A stretch of 46,568 nt of DNA from CAZFMJ01 sp964520045 (lineage in GTDB: Bacteria; Elusimicrobiota; Elusimicrobia; Elusimicrobiales; CAZFMJ01): positions 1 to 46,568 of the forward strand of contig CAZFMJ010000013.1 in NCBI GenBank assembly GCA_964520045.1. Reading direction: 5' to 3'. This document shows positions 17,405-25,422 of this stretch, piece by piece; position 1 is the stretch's first letter; the number at the start of each line of letters is the position of its first letter. A program made the position numbers and the translations under genes. Under the pieces are notes generated by a model that was not told the origin of the DNA, searched no databases, and saw nothing but the letters and a program-made list of their open reading frames with translations.

Positions 17405-18387
17405 TATCCCAAAGCGCGTTTACCCTGGCTAAACTTGAAGAAATTCCGTGGCTTTTGCGGGATTTTGTGCCGCTCTCACGGCTTACTTCAGCGGTCATAG
17501 CAAGCGTGGGGCTTGCCGCCATATACCGGGAAAATATCAATGCCCTCTATGACAGGCCGAAATACACAGGGCTTGGCGTAAGGCTGGTTATTATTTTCGT
17601 TGCCGTGTGGAAATTCGACCTGTTTTTTACATGGTTTATGAAAATACCGCAGATAGCAGGCCTTGTGATACTTTCAGACGACCGCTGGGCGGAGATGTTT
17701 ACCATGTTCCAGAATTACGCCCTTGCCTCAACCCCGGGAATATTGAGCATCTCCCTTCCAAAGCTTATTCTTTGGGCATCAAGCTTCGGCGCAATAATAG
17801 CTGAATGCATGCTCGGCTGGATCTCATTCGCGCTCTTATGCCTGCTCTATCTTGTAGGCCCGCTTGCGATGTGCGCGTCTATTTATCCCTCAAGCTCGGA
17901 TATGGCAGGCACATGGACTAAAAACACAATGTCCGTAGCTATGTGGGTGCCGATGTTCAGGGCGGCTGTATTCGCCTTTCTTACCATACTCAAGGCGTTT
18001 TACGGTATAGAGCCGGGCGAGATGGCCGCAAAAATGGATTATGTGGGTCTTATAACAATCGGCATAAGCATGGTAGTGATTACATGGAATATCCCCAAGC
18101 TTGCTGACTCGCTTATAGGCGGCCGCGGGATGAGCAGTATAGGCACAGGCGCTGTCTTTGCGTTGATGGCGGCGATGAGCGTAAAAAAGGGCATACCGGC
18201 AAAAGTAATGGAATCTAAATATGGAACACAGCGTGAGGGGAAATTCACAAAACAGCGCGTGCCGTATTTTGCCCGCCGTGCGAAATCGGAATTAAACTCA
18301 TTCAATTCAGGTAAAGCTGATTATTTAAAAAAACTGCCGTCTCGTTTTGCCAACAGAGCAGAAAATAAGAAAAAGGAACCATATTAA
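17401..18387 (+). CDS. VirB6/TrbL-like polytopic membrane protein
   Basis: A 328-residue protein with five or six hydrophobic segments, including VRLVIIFVAVWKFDLFFTWF, WISFALLCLLYLVGPLAMC and AVFALMAAM, plus a central stretch with conserved Trp and Pro (GTWTKNTMSVAMWVPMF). This fits VirB6/TrbL inner-membrane channel proteins, as does its position between VirB5- and VirB8-like genes. The last 50 residues are basic and probably cytoplasmic. Overlaps both neighbours by 1-4 bases. Confidence 0.75.
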   Translation: MISQSAFTLAKLEEIPWLLRDFVPLSRLTSAVIASVGLAAIYRENINALYDRPKYTGLGVRLVIIFVAVWKFDLFFTWFMKIPQIAGLVILSDDRWAEMFTMFQNYALASTPGILSISLPKLILWASSFGAIIAECMLGWISFALLCLLYLVGPLAMCASIYPSSSDMAGTWTKNTMSVAMWVPMFRAAVFAFLTILKAFYGIEPGEMAAKMDYVGLITIGISMVVITWNIPKLADSLIGGRGMSSIGTGAVFALMAAMSVKKGIPAKVMESKYGTQREGKFTKQRVPYFARRAKSELNSFNSGKADYLKKLPSRFANRAENKKKEPY

Positions 18388-19028
18388 TGGGAACTGAACC
18401 TAAAGACACAAACAGTCAGGAAAGGCCTTATTTTGAAATATGGGGCGAAGCTCTAAACAGGGCTGAAACCATGACTAAATCCTTCTGGATAATGGCAGTG
18501 ATAAATCTCTGTCTTCTCGGACTGCTTAAAAACGCTTTGGACAAACCGCCGATGGTAATAAGGGTAAGCCAGGACGGCAAGACATCAACGCAGGAAATTC
18601 AGGCCAAGACGCATGATTTGACTGAAGCGGAAGTTAAAAACTTTGCCGAGCTTTTTTTGGGATTCTTTCTGGGACGCAACAGCTATACAAGCGGACAGGA
18701 TTTAAAAAAGGCGTTCAGCATGATGACGCCGGAGTTCAGGGAAAAGGCGCAGAAGATTCTTTCCGGCGACGAAACAGAGCAGAGGATGAAACAGGAAAAG
18801 ATAAAGACGGAGCTTAAGCTAAAGAAAATCAAAATCGAGAAGGATTCAGGCGATATTTTAATACTCAAGACATGGGGAAGCAAAGAAATAAGCGCTTACG
18901 ATGCTAATTCGCCTAAACAGGAAATTATATTTGAAGGCGAACTGGTTTTAAAAAAGACGCAGAGAAGCATAGATTCCCCGTATGGACTTTTGACTGATGA
19001 ATGGAATGAACAAATTTATAAAGATTAA
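18387..19028 (+). CDS. VirB8/TraE-like bitopic protein
   Basis: One N-terminal membrane segment (SFWIMAVINLCLLGLL) is followed by a periplasmic domain starting with PPMVIRVSQDG, as in TraE/TrbF/VirB8. The helix AEVKNFAELFLGFFLG and strands further on fit the NTF2-like fold of VirB8. VirB8 proteins link inner-membrane and periplasmic parts of the channel. The start ATG overlaps the previous stop (TAATG). Charged Lys/Glu stretch around residues 130-155 is unusual. Confidence 0.7.
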   Translation: MGTEPKDTNSQERPYFEIWGEALNRAETMTKSFWIMAVINLCLLGLLKNALDKPPMVIRVSQDGKTSTQEIQAKTHDLTEAEVKNFAELFLGFFLGRNSYTSGQDLKKAFSMMTPEFREKAQKILSGDETEQRMKQEKIKTELKLKKIKIEKDSGDILILKTWGSKEISAYDANSPKQEIIFEGELVLKKTQRSIDSPYGLLTDEWNEQIYKD

Positions 19029-19707
19029 TTATAGCCTTGGTTTTGCGGCTTTTATAATAGCCGGTCTGATTATGTCATTTATCTTTTTTATGTCCGCGCC
19101 TAAACAGACGCCCATAGGGCAAACTGCCCGGCAGTCTCTTGAAGGCAAGTCATGGAAATTAGAGGAGGATGCCCCCCCTCCGGCTCAAAACATTCCCAAA
19201 CCCGCGCCGGAGGTAAAACCAGCGCAGAAAACCAAAAAACAGCGCAGACAACATGCTGAAAAAACAATCTCGATCTCCACGAACACGCAGACTGAAACAA
19301 AGGAAGTCAAAACTCGCCTGCCTGCGGTTATTACGCTTGAGGACGTAATAACCGCGATAGACAATGACACTGCAAGATATGTGACTGATATCCATAAAGC
19401 CCGAAGTGACATAAGCGTTGAGATTTCAGCGATCTCATCATGGGAAGATAAAATAGCATTGAAATTTGAGATTTCCAACTCAAAAGAAAGTAGAAAAGAC
19501 TTCTTTCCGGGAAAAGCAATGCTTACTCAAGACAGCCTGTTTGTTAAATGCGCGGATTTCCTTCCGCTTTTTGTGTCGCCCGGTAAAACCAAGGCCGGCG
19601 CTTTGGTTTTTGACAAGCCTGCAAAAGCGCAGAACCTTGTTTTCATCATTACCGAAAGCGGAAAGCCGGGAAATTACCTTAGTCTTATTATTCCCTACAG
19701 GTTTTAA
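18997..19707 (+). CDS. periplasmic T4SS component, possibly in the VirB9 position
   Basis: One membrane anchor (YSLGFAAFIIAGLIMSFIFF), then a Pro/Lys-rich linker (residues 55-95), then a beta-rich C-terminal domain of about 120 residues ending in YLSLIIPYRF. It lies between VirB8- and VirB10-like genes, where VirB9 or TraK would be expected, but I do not see the VirB9 signature. The C-terminal domain looks like an Ig-like fold with a 'PG...' loop (FVSPGKTKAGALVF). The start overlaps the VirB8 gene by 32 bases, and the alternative ATG at 19006 is equally possible. Confidence 0.55.
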   Translation: MNGMNKFIKINYSLGFAAFIIAGLIMSFIFFMSAPKQTPIGQTARQSLEGKSWKLEEDAPPPAQNIPKPAPEVKPAQKTKKQRRQHAEKTISISTNTQTETKEVKTRLPAVITLEDVITAIDNDTARYVTDIHKARSDISVEISAISSWEDKIALKFEISNSKESRKDFFPGKAMLTQDSLFVKCADFLPLFVSPGKTKAGALVFDKPAKAQNLVFIITESGKPGNYLSLIIPYRF

Positions 19708-19716
19708 TTGAAAATT

Positions 19717-20412
19717 ATGCAAAAGCTTACGGTAGTATTTTTGCTTATTCTATCCGCACCGTCCTGTGTCTTATCCCTGGACACAGGCATATACGTTCAA
19801 TCACGGAAACAGACGCTCTGGAATCTCAGGGCTGACGGCAAAGAAGCTGAGCCGTGGAAAGGCGTGTCAAAACCGCAGGACAAAAAAACAATATATTTCC
19901 TGCCTACCGGATTTACCATTCAGGCGGTACTGCGAAACGCTATATTCTCATACAACACTGAAACCTATGTCACAGCTGAGACCGAAACCGATACTGTTTA
20001 CTTAAACCGTGTGGTAATACCGAGAGGCACAAAACTCCACGGCACGGCAGGTATACAGAAAACCCATGACAGGGTAAACGTTTATTTCCATACTGTGGTA
20101 TTCCCTGAAGGCGATGAAATAAAGATCTCAGCCGCCGCCAAGTCAGTTGACGGCTCAGACGGTCTTATCGGCAAAGTAGAGCGTCATAAAGACGGCAGGA
20201 TAGCTTCCATAGCGCTTAAAACCATAGTAGCCGGCGTAGCCGCAGGCGTTTCAGCCTCAGCGGAAAATACGGCGGTATCAGGCGCTGCCAATGAAATTGC
20301 GGGCGATACAATAAAAGACATACAAGTCGCAGACGAAAAGATAGACACAAGCATATACGTAGAATCCGGTGTCTTAGTGCAGGCCTATCTCCTGCATAGA
20401 ATTGAATATTAA
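19717..20412 (+). CDS. VirB10/TrbI-like channel protein
   Basis: After a signal peptide (KLTVVFLLILSAPSCVLS) the product shows the TrbI/VirB10 C-terminal domain: FLPTGFTIQAVLRNAIFSY, then VVIPRGTKLHGTAG, then DRVNVYFHTVVFPEGDEI and DGLIGKVERHKDGR. This matches the order 'PxGtxIxAvL ... lPxGtxlxG ... Hxxx'. VirB10 spans both membranes in the mating channel. At 231 residues it is short: the usual N-terminal cytoplasmic and membrane part is missing and replaced by an export signal. A TTG at 19708 could extend the start by 3 codons. Confidence 0.75.
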   Translation: MQKLTVVFLLILSAPSCVLSLDTGIYVQSRKQTLWNLRADGKEAEPWKGVSKPQDKKTIYFLPTGFTIQAVLRNAIFSYNTETYVTAETETDTVYLNRVVIPRGTKLHGTAGIQKTHDRVNVYFHTVVFPEGDEIKISAAAKSVDGSDGLIGKVERHKDGRIASIALKTIVAGVAAGVSASAENTAVSGAANEIAGDTIKDIQVADEKIDTSIYVESGVLVQAYLLHRIEY

Positions 20413-20425
20413 AAGGAGGTTATGA

Positions 20426-20653
20426 ATGCAGAATGCGCAAATAGACGTATTATTGCCTTCGCAAAAAACCAGTGAAAATCAAAAAATAACAGTGGAAACT
20501 TCCATCGAGCCAGGGAATGAATTGAGGTATCAGCGCGCTATCACCGTGCTTGCTGAAATAATGCGCATAGCCATAACGGAGCCCGATGCGGAAAATGAAA
20601 AATCACAGGAAACGCCTATGGCGGAGATAGACGATACTGTTTTAACAATATGA
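20426..20653 (+). CDS. small hypothetical protein, 75 aa
   Basis: An acidic protein, with Q/S-rich N-terminus and a short helix YQRAITVLAEIMRIAI. AAAAGGAGG at 20411-20419 and the ATG at 20426 support expression. No known domain. It closes the T4SS cluster before the toxin-antitoxin pair. Confidence 0.5.
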   Translation: MQNAQIDVLLPSQKTSENQKITVETSIEPGNELRYQRAITVLAEIMRIAITEPDAENEKSQETPMAEIDDTVLTI

Positions 20654-20668
20654 CAATTTTGCTATAAT
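20642..20668 (+). promoter_or_regulatory. possible promoter of the toxin-antitoxin-recombinase operon
   Basis: TTAACA (20642-20647) and a consensus TATAAT (20663-20668), spaced 15 bases. The -10 box ends 3 bases before the toxin ATG, with no ribosome-binding site between, so transcripts from here would be leaderless or start inside the gene. This is a sequence match only. Confidence 0.4.
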
Positions 20669-20671
20669 GTT

Positions 20672-21040
20672 ATGGACACAAAAACATATAAAATTGTTTT
20701 CTATAAAACGGGCAGGGGCGAATGTCCCGTATCGGAATTTTTAGATTCGCTGAGGGATATAGCGCAGGGTAAAATGGCAAAGTGGTTTGATCAATTGGCA
20801 ATTCACGGCCCTGACCTGCATAGACCGATGGCTGATGTTGTTTCCGGTCAAATACGTGAATTGAGAATGTCTTTCGGTAAAGAAGAATATAGATTGTTAT
20901 ATTTTATTTACGATAAGTTTATAGTAGTTACAACCGGATTCAGGAAAAAGACGCGGCAAATTCCTCATCGGGAAATATCTAAGGCATTTGACCGGATGCA
21001 TGACTGGATTTACCGGTATCAAACACAGGGAAAATTATGA
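20672..21040 (+). CDS. HigB/Gp49-like RelE-superfamily toxin
   Basis: A 122-residue protein with the pattern YKIVFYKTGRGECPVSEFLD, IRELRMSFGKEEYRLLYF and FRKKTRQIPHREISKA, typical of phage Gp49/HigB toxins (DUF891-type RelE family), which cleave mRNA at the ribosome. R and K residues in the RxLYF...FxKKT segment are the usual catalytic positions. The next gene, overlapping by 4 bases, is an Xre antitoxin. The toxin-first order is typical for HigBA. The pair probably stabilises the mobile element. Confidence 0.85.
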   Translation: MDTKTYKIVFYKTGRGECPVSEFLDSLRDIAQGKMAKWFDQLAIHGPDLHRPMADVVSGQIRELRMSFGKEEYRLLYFIYDKFIVVTTGFRKKTRQIPHREISKAFDRMHDWIYRYQTQGKL

Positions 21041-21324
21041 ATAAATTGCATAAATCGTATGAAAGCTGGCGCCGCGAAAAGCTGAAAAATCCTAAATTTA
21101 GGAAAGCATATTATGATTATGATCTTACCGCTAAACTTGCGGCTCAGATATCCACACTGAGAAAAAAACGCGGTATGACGCAATCACAGCTTGCTAGACG
21201 CGCAAAAACTGTACAGGAGGTTATTTCCAGGCTTGAAACCACTGCGAGGCCGGGTATAACGTTGAATACTTTATGGAGAGTGGCTCACGCTCTTGACCGC
21301 CGCCTGGATATAAGATTTTTATGA
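21037..21324 (+). CDS. HigA-like Xre-family antitoxin
   Basis: A 95-residue protein with a helix-turn-helix at residues about 40-75 (LRKKRGMTQSQLARRAKT, QEVISRLE), preceded by an N-terminal helix that would bind the toxin. It starts in the ATGA overlap with the toxin and its stop overlaps the recombinase start (ATGA at 21321), so all three proteins look translationally coupled. Confidence 0.85.
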   Translation: MNKLHKSYESWRREKLKNPKFRKAYYDYDLTAKLAAQISTLRKKRGMTQSQLARRAKTVQEVISRLETTARPGITLNTLWRVAHALDRRLDIRFL

Positions 21325-22967
21325 GAAAATTTCGCCACAAAAATGATATGTTGGGATTAGATTGCGGCACGCAGAAAAAAACGACGCGCGCCGTATGTTA
21401 TGTCCGCGTCTCTACGGAAGAACAAGCTCAGTTTGGTTATTCGATAGAAGCGCAGAAAGAAAAGCTCGAGGGAACCTGCCGCATACAGGAACTCGAATGC
21501 GTAAAAGTTTATGTTGATGATGGATATTCAGGTAAGGATTTAAAGCGTCCGGCTATTCAGGAATTACTGTCTGATGCGCGGAAGAAAAAATTTGATTTGA
21601 TTTTGGTTTATAAACTTGACAGGCTTTCAAGAAGACTCAGCGATCTCGTTGCTCTTGGCGAAGATATGGAAAAAAAGGGCATTGGTCTGAGGTCTATTAC
21701 AGAACCGTTTGACACGTCATACCCTTCAGGAAAGCTTTTATTTAATATGTTAGGCTCTTTCGCGCAATTTGAAAGGGAGCTTATAGGCGAGCGCACCCGC
21801 CTCGGACTAAGACGCCGCTTGAAGGAAGGCAAATGGAATAATAGGGCTCCGTATGGTTATTCGCGCAGTGATGAAGGATTTTTAGAAACGCATACTGAAG
21901 AAATGCCTTTTGTAAAACGTATTTTTGAATTATCCCTGTGCAATAATGTCGGTATTATTAATATCGCAAGGCTGTTGAATGAAGAGGATTGTATAACAAG
22001 AAGAAAAGGCGCATGGCGAAAAAATTCGGTATGGAATATTTTAACGAATCCGGTTTATGCCGGGTTGGTCAATATCGGCGGAAAACTTGAGAAGGGCAGA
22101 CATGTCTCTGCTGTGAGCGAAGAAGAATTTAAATATGTTCAAAAATTGCTTAGAGAAAAATTATACGCCGCGCCCCGCTCACATCAAAGTCCTAATGTGC
22201 TTGTGGGCATTATTAAATGCGGGGAATGCGGTTCCACGATGACAACGCAGAAAGGCAGTAAAAACGGAAAAACATATTATTACTACGGATGTGTTAAGAA
22301 AACTGAAGGCTGCGGAATGCCGTATATAAGGGCGCGTTTGCTGGAGGCGGCCATTTTAGAAGAAATACGAAGAATCGCATTGCAGCCAAACGCAATTGCG
22401 GATAGCTTGGAAAAGTTTAGAAAAGCTAATATAGATGCCGAGAAAAAACTTCTTAGCGATAAGGTATCAATTGATAAACAGATAGAATCCCTTACCCGGT
22501 TGCGCGATAAAAAAGTCACATGGCTCGTGAATAATCTTCCAGACAAGGCCACTGCAGGACATATAAGCGGAGAGATAAATAAACAAATATCGGCTTTGGA
22601 AGAATTAAAAAAGAACCGCGCTGAAATACATTGTAAAGTTGGTGAATTGCATGCAAAGAACTTTAATGTGGATGGGGTTACAAAATATTTGGAAAATTTT
22701 GCCGCATCTTATGAAAAAATAAGCACAGGGCAAAAAAGAGTCTTGATAAGCACGCTAATCAGGCAAGTTATAGTCAAAAGCAAATATGAATGCCAGGTCA
22801 TTTTTACCCTTCCAGTACCCACCAGTACACAGCCTCTTGAAAAAAGCGAAAAAGGCAATTCGGATGAAAAGAATTGCCTTTTTTCATGTTTTAAGCGGCA
22901 GAAACCAATCCTTTTTAACGTTCCGGTTACCGCTTTTGTCCAAAATGGGGTGGCTGACGGGATTTGA
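21321..22967 (+). CDS. large serine recombinase (integrase) running into tRNA-His
   Basis: The catalytic domain has YVRVSTEEQ (Ser at residue 31), LDRLSRRLSDL and FAQFERELIGERT, followed by a recombinase domain (GYSRSDEGFLE, NILTNPVYAG) and a zinc ribbon with IKCGECG and CVKKTEGCG. A coiled coil lies around residues 365-450. This is a typical large serine integrase of 500-550 residues. The last 45 codons (from about 22830) have no family match. They cover a bidirectional terminator and enter the antisense tRNA-His gene, with the stop at 22965-22967. The natural end was therefore probably lost or changed by integration at the tRNA. Confidence 0.9.
   Translation: MRKFRHKNDMLGLDCGTQKKTTRAVCYVRVSTEEQAQFGYSIEAQKEKLEGTCRIQELECVKVYVDDGYSGKDLKRPAIQELLSDARKKKFDLILVYKLDRLSRRLSDLVALGEDMEKKGIGLRSITEPFDTSYPSGKLLFNMLGSFAQFERELIGERTRLGLRRRLKEGKWNNRAPYGYSRSDEGFLETHTEEMPFVKRIFELSLCNNVGIINIARLLNEEDCITRRKGAWRKNSVWNILTNPVYAGLVNIGGKLEKGRHVSAVSEEEFKYVQKLLREKLYAAPRSHQSPNVLVGIIKCGECGSTMTTQKGSKNGKTYYYYGCVKKTEGCGMPYIRARLLEAAILEEIRRIALQPNAIADSLEKFRKANIDAEKKLLSDKVSIDKQIESLTRLRDKKVTWLVNNLPDKATAGHISGEINKQISALEELKKNRAEIHCKVGELHAKNFNVDGVTKYLENFAASYEKISTGQKRVLISTLIRQVIVKSKYECQVIFTLPVPTSTQPLEKSEKGNSDEKNCLFSCFKRQKPILFNVPVTAFVQNGVADGI
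22849..22883. terminator. bidirectional intrinsic terminator
   Basis: AAAAAGGCAATTC (22849-22861) pairs with GAATTGCCTTTTT (22871-22883), a 13-bp stem with a 9-base loop and T-runs on both strands. It would end the minus-strand tRNA-His transcript and also lies inside the 3' end of the recombinase frame. Confidence 0.75.
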
Positions 22968-23022
22968 ACCCGCAACCTCTCGGGCCACAGCCGAGCGCTC
23001 TAACCATTGAGCTACAACCACC
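22946..23022 (-). tRNA. tRNA-His (GTG)
   Basis: On the minus strand the cloverleaf is complete: acceptor GTGGTTG/CAGCCAC, D-arm GCTCAATGGTTAGAGC, anticodon arm CTCGG-CTGTGGC-CCGAG with anticodon GTG, T-arm GCGGG-TTCAAAT-CCCGT. An extra G precedes the acceptor (G-1) and pairs with C73, as in tRNA-His, and CCA is encoded at the 3' end (22946-22948). The 3' end faces the mobile element and overlaps the recombinase frame by 22 bases, which marks the likely attachment site. Confidence 0.95.
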
Positions 23023-23080
23023 ATTGTTCTAATTTTAGGATTTTCAAGGCTCTCAGGCAAATGTATAATTAATAAAGCAT

Positions 23081-23932
23081 ATGCACATACTCATCTTGGG
23101 AGCTTCCGGGCTTTTGGGAAGCCGTCTTATGGACGGGCTTTCGGAATATCATATAGCGCACGGCACGTATTTGACTAATCCCGGGCCTCCTTCAAGGCTG
23201 TTTAAGTTCGACATGCTTGTCGAGAGCTTTGATATGCTTTTTCAGCGGGGCAGGCCGGAAGTGATAATAAATACGGCGCATCCCAAATGGGCCGGCAAAT
23301 CACCCGAGCTTGCAAAAAATATTTTTACCGCTTTGGGAAAATTCTGCAATGCGCATAATATTCATTTAATTCACTTTTCAAGCGATGCGGTTTTCGGAGC
23401 CGAAGAAGGAGTATTTAAGGAATTTTCAACCTGCCGCCCCGCGACCGAATACGGAAAGGCAAAGCAGGCGGTTGAAGAAGCGCTTCTGGGAACATGCGGA
23501 CGGACCGTCATTTTAAGGATATCGCATATTTTCGGAAGGTTTCCGGACAGGCGGTTCGGCCCGCGCCTTGCGTCTCTTGAATCCAAACTGTTTTACGGCG
23601 GGGAAATATCGCAGTTTAAGGATTATTTTAAACAGCCTTTGTGGACGGGGGAGCTTATCCGTCCCTTAAACGAAATTATGCGCAGGCAATTTTCCGGCAT
23701 TATGCATATTGCCGGGGAGCCGTATAACTCTTATGAATTCGCCATGGCTTTCGCCCGCGCCTCGGGCTATGCCGAAAGTCTTATCCGCTTTATTTCAAAA
23801 AGCGAGACCGAACAAGGCCGCGGCATTTGTTCCAGATCTTTGCTTTGCACTATGAAAGCAAAAAATGATTTTGGTTTTGTGCCGTTGCCTTTGCAGGAAG
23901 CGATGAATAAAGTGATAAGCGATAAGCGGTAA
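23081..23932 (+). CDS. RmlD-like NAD(P)-dependent sugar-nucleotide reductase
   Basis: An extended short-chain dehydrogenase: N-terminal GASGLLGSRL for the dinucleotide-binding loop, HFSSDAVFGAEEGVF, then YGKAKQAVEEAL with the catalytic Tyr and Lys. This is the RmlD (dTDP-4-dehydrorhamnose reductase) arrangement, at 283 residues of normal length. The usual substrate is a dTDP-4-keto sugar; no neighbouring rml genes confirm it. No clear ribosome-binding site precedes the ATG. Lies just outside the integrated element. Confidence 0.75.
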   Translation: MHILILGASGLLGSRLMDGLSEYHIAHGTYLTNPGPPSRLFKFDMLVESFDMLFQRGRPEVIINTAHPKWAGKSPELAKNIFTALGKFCNAHNIHLIHFSSDAVFGAEEGVFKEFSTCRPATEYGKAKQAVEEALLGTCGRTVILRISHIFGRFPDRRFGPRLASLESKLFYGGEISQFKDYFKQPLWTGELIRPLNEIMRRQFSGIMHIAGEPYNSYEFAMAFARASGYAESLIRFISKSETEQGRGICSRSLLCTMKAKNDFGFVPLPLQEAMNKVISDKR

Positions 23933-23947
23933 GTGATAAGAAATAAG
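23912..23947. repeat. short tandem GATAAG repeat
   Basis: Several 6-8 base units (GTGATAAGC, GATAAGCG, GTAAGTGATAAG, AATAAG) follow in tandem at the 3' end of the RmlD-like gene and beyond. The stop codon falls within the repeat, so slippage could alter the C-terminus. Confidence 0.6.
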
Positions 23948-23988
23948 AAAAAATGGAATTTTACGATGACTTTCAGGGAGACTGCGTT

Positions 23989-25410
23989 ATGCCGAGAAAT
24001 CCTTCCGTAGCCGGCGCGTTTTATCCATCGGAGCCCGAGCTTTTGAAAAAAGAGGTGTCTTCGTTTTTAGGAAAGGCCGGTTCCGGAGCTGCGACGGGGC
24101 AAATCCTGGGATTTATTGTTCCGCACGCAGGCTACGCGTATTCCGGAGCGGTGGCCGGCATCGGGTTTAATGCGGTCAGGGATGTTGATTTTAAAACATT
24201 GATTATCATAGGCACGGGCCATAGGTATGCCTCTGATAAAGCCGCGGTGTATGGAGGCGGAAGTTTTCTGACGCCTTTGGGCGAAGTTAGGGTGGACGAG
24301 CAGATAACTGCGGAACTGATGAAAAATCCGAAGTTTTTTGAGAAATCGTCCGCGGCGCATGAAGGCGAACATTCCATAGAAGTCCAGCTTCCGTTCCTGC
24401 AGATGATAAAAAGAGAGAAGGTTAAAATAGTTCCTATCCTCATAAGCACCGTTGATACCGCCGTTCTCGGCGAAATAGGCCGGATACTGGCTGAAACCGC
24501 AAAGAAAAATTTCGCGCTTATATGCGTCTCTTCGGACCTTTCGCACTACCCCCCCGCCGAACTGGCAAGACGCGCCGATAATTCCATCCTGCTCGCTCTT
24601 CAGACGGCGGTGCGGATCAAAGATATTTCATATTTCAGGCTGGCGAACAGACTTATTCTTGAAAAGGGCGGAGAAAACCTTTCCTGTGTTTGCTGCGGGG
24701 AAGGGGCCGTTATGGCCGGAGCCGCGGCCTGTCTTGAATCGGGAGCCGATGATTTCCAAATACTTAAATATGTAAATTCCGGAGAAATTTCAGGCGATAC
24801 TTCGCAAAGCGTGGGGTATGCGGCCGGAATTTTTATAAAAACCGGCGCTGTGTCAGGAAAGACAGTGTCTTTAAGCCCTGAAAACAGGAAGCATCTTCTG
24901 GCACTGGCCAGAAAAAGCATTGAAAATTTTCCCGCAAAACGGCGGCATATGGAACTTGAACTGAGCGATGAGCCCGCGCTCAATCTTCCCGGCGCGGTAT
25001 TCGTCACGCTTCATAAAAACAAAAGGCTGAGGGGCTGTATAGGAACCATGGAGCCGAGAAGCATTCTTCAGGACGCGGTCGCGCAGTTTGCCTGCGCCGC
25101 CGCGTTCGACGACACTCGTTTTGATCCGGTGACGGTTGATGAGCTGAAAACGGTAAAAATAGAGATATCCGTGCTTTCTCCGCTGGAAAAAATACCGTCC
25201 GCCGAGCTGATAGAGCCCGGCAGACATGGAGTGTACATCAGGAAGGGAGGAAGAAGCGGAACGTATCTGCCTCAGGTATGGGAGCATTTCAGCTCAAAAG
25301 ACGATTTTTTGAACTCCCTTTGCGCCGAAAAAACGGGGCTTAACGCGGATGATTGGAAAAAATCTTCAACGGAACTTTACAGGTATACGGTGGAATGTTT
25401 TGAAGAATGA
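23989..25410 (+). CDS. AmmeMemoRadiSam B-A fusion (Memo + AMMECR1 domains)
   Basis: Residues 1-275 are a Memo domain: RNPSVAGAFYPSEPELL, PHAGYAYSGAVAG, HEGEHSIEVQLPFLQ and SSDLSHYPP carry conserved His/Asp residues for metal binding. Residues 290-473 are an AMMECR1 domain with the RLRGCIGTMEP signature and FSSKDDFLNSLC. The two often occur with a radical SAM protein (AmmeMemoRadiSam system); no such gene is adjacent here. Function is poorly known. ATG 23989 was chosen because GGGAG lies 8 bases upstream and the family starts this way; ATG 23953 is an alternative. Confidence 0.9.
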   Translation: MPRNPSVAGAFYPSEPELLKKEVSSFLGKAGSGAATGQILGFIVPHAGYAYSGAVAGIGFNAVRDVDFKTLIIIGTGHRYASDKAAVYGGGSFLTPLGEVRVDEQITAELMKNPKFFEKSSAAHEGEHSIEVQLPFLQMIKREKVKIVPILISTVDTAVLGEIGRILAETAKKNFALICVSSDLSHYPPAELARRADNSILLALQTAVRIKDISYFRLANRLILEKGGENLSCVCCGEGAVMAGAAACLESGADDFQILKYVNSGEISGDTSQSVGYAAGIFIKTGAVSGKTVSLSPENRKHLLALARKSIENFPAKRRHMELELSDEPALNLPGAVFVTLHKNKRLRGCIGTMEPRSILQDAVAQFACAAAFDDTRFDPVTVDELKTVKIEISVLSPLEKIPSAELIEPGRHGVYIRKGGRSGTYLPQVWEHFSSKDDFLNSLCAEKTGLNADDWKKSSTELYRYTVECFEE

Positions 25411-25422
25411 CCGCGTCAAGTT

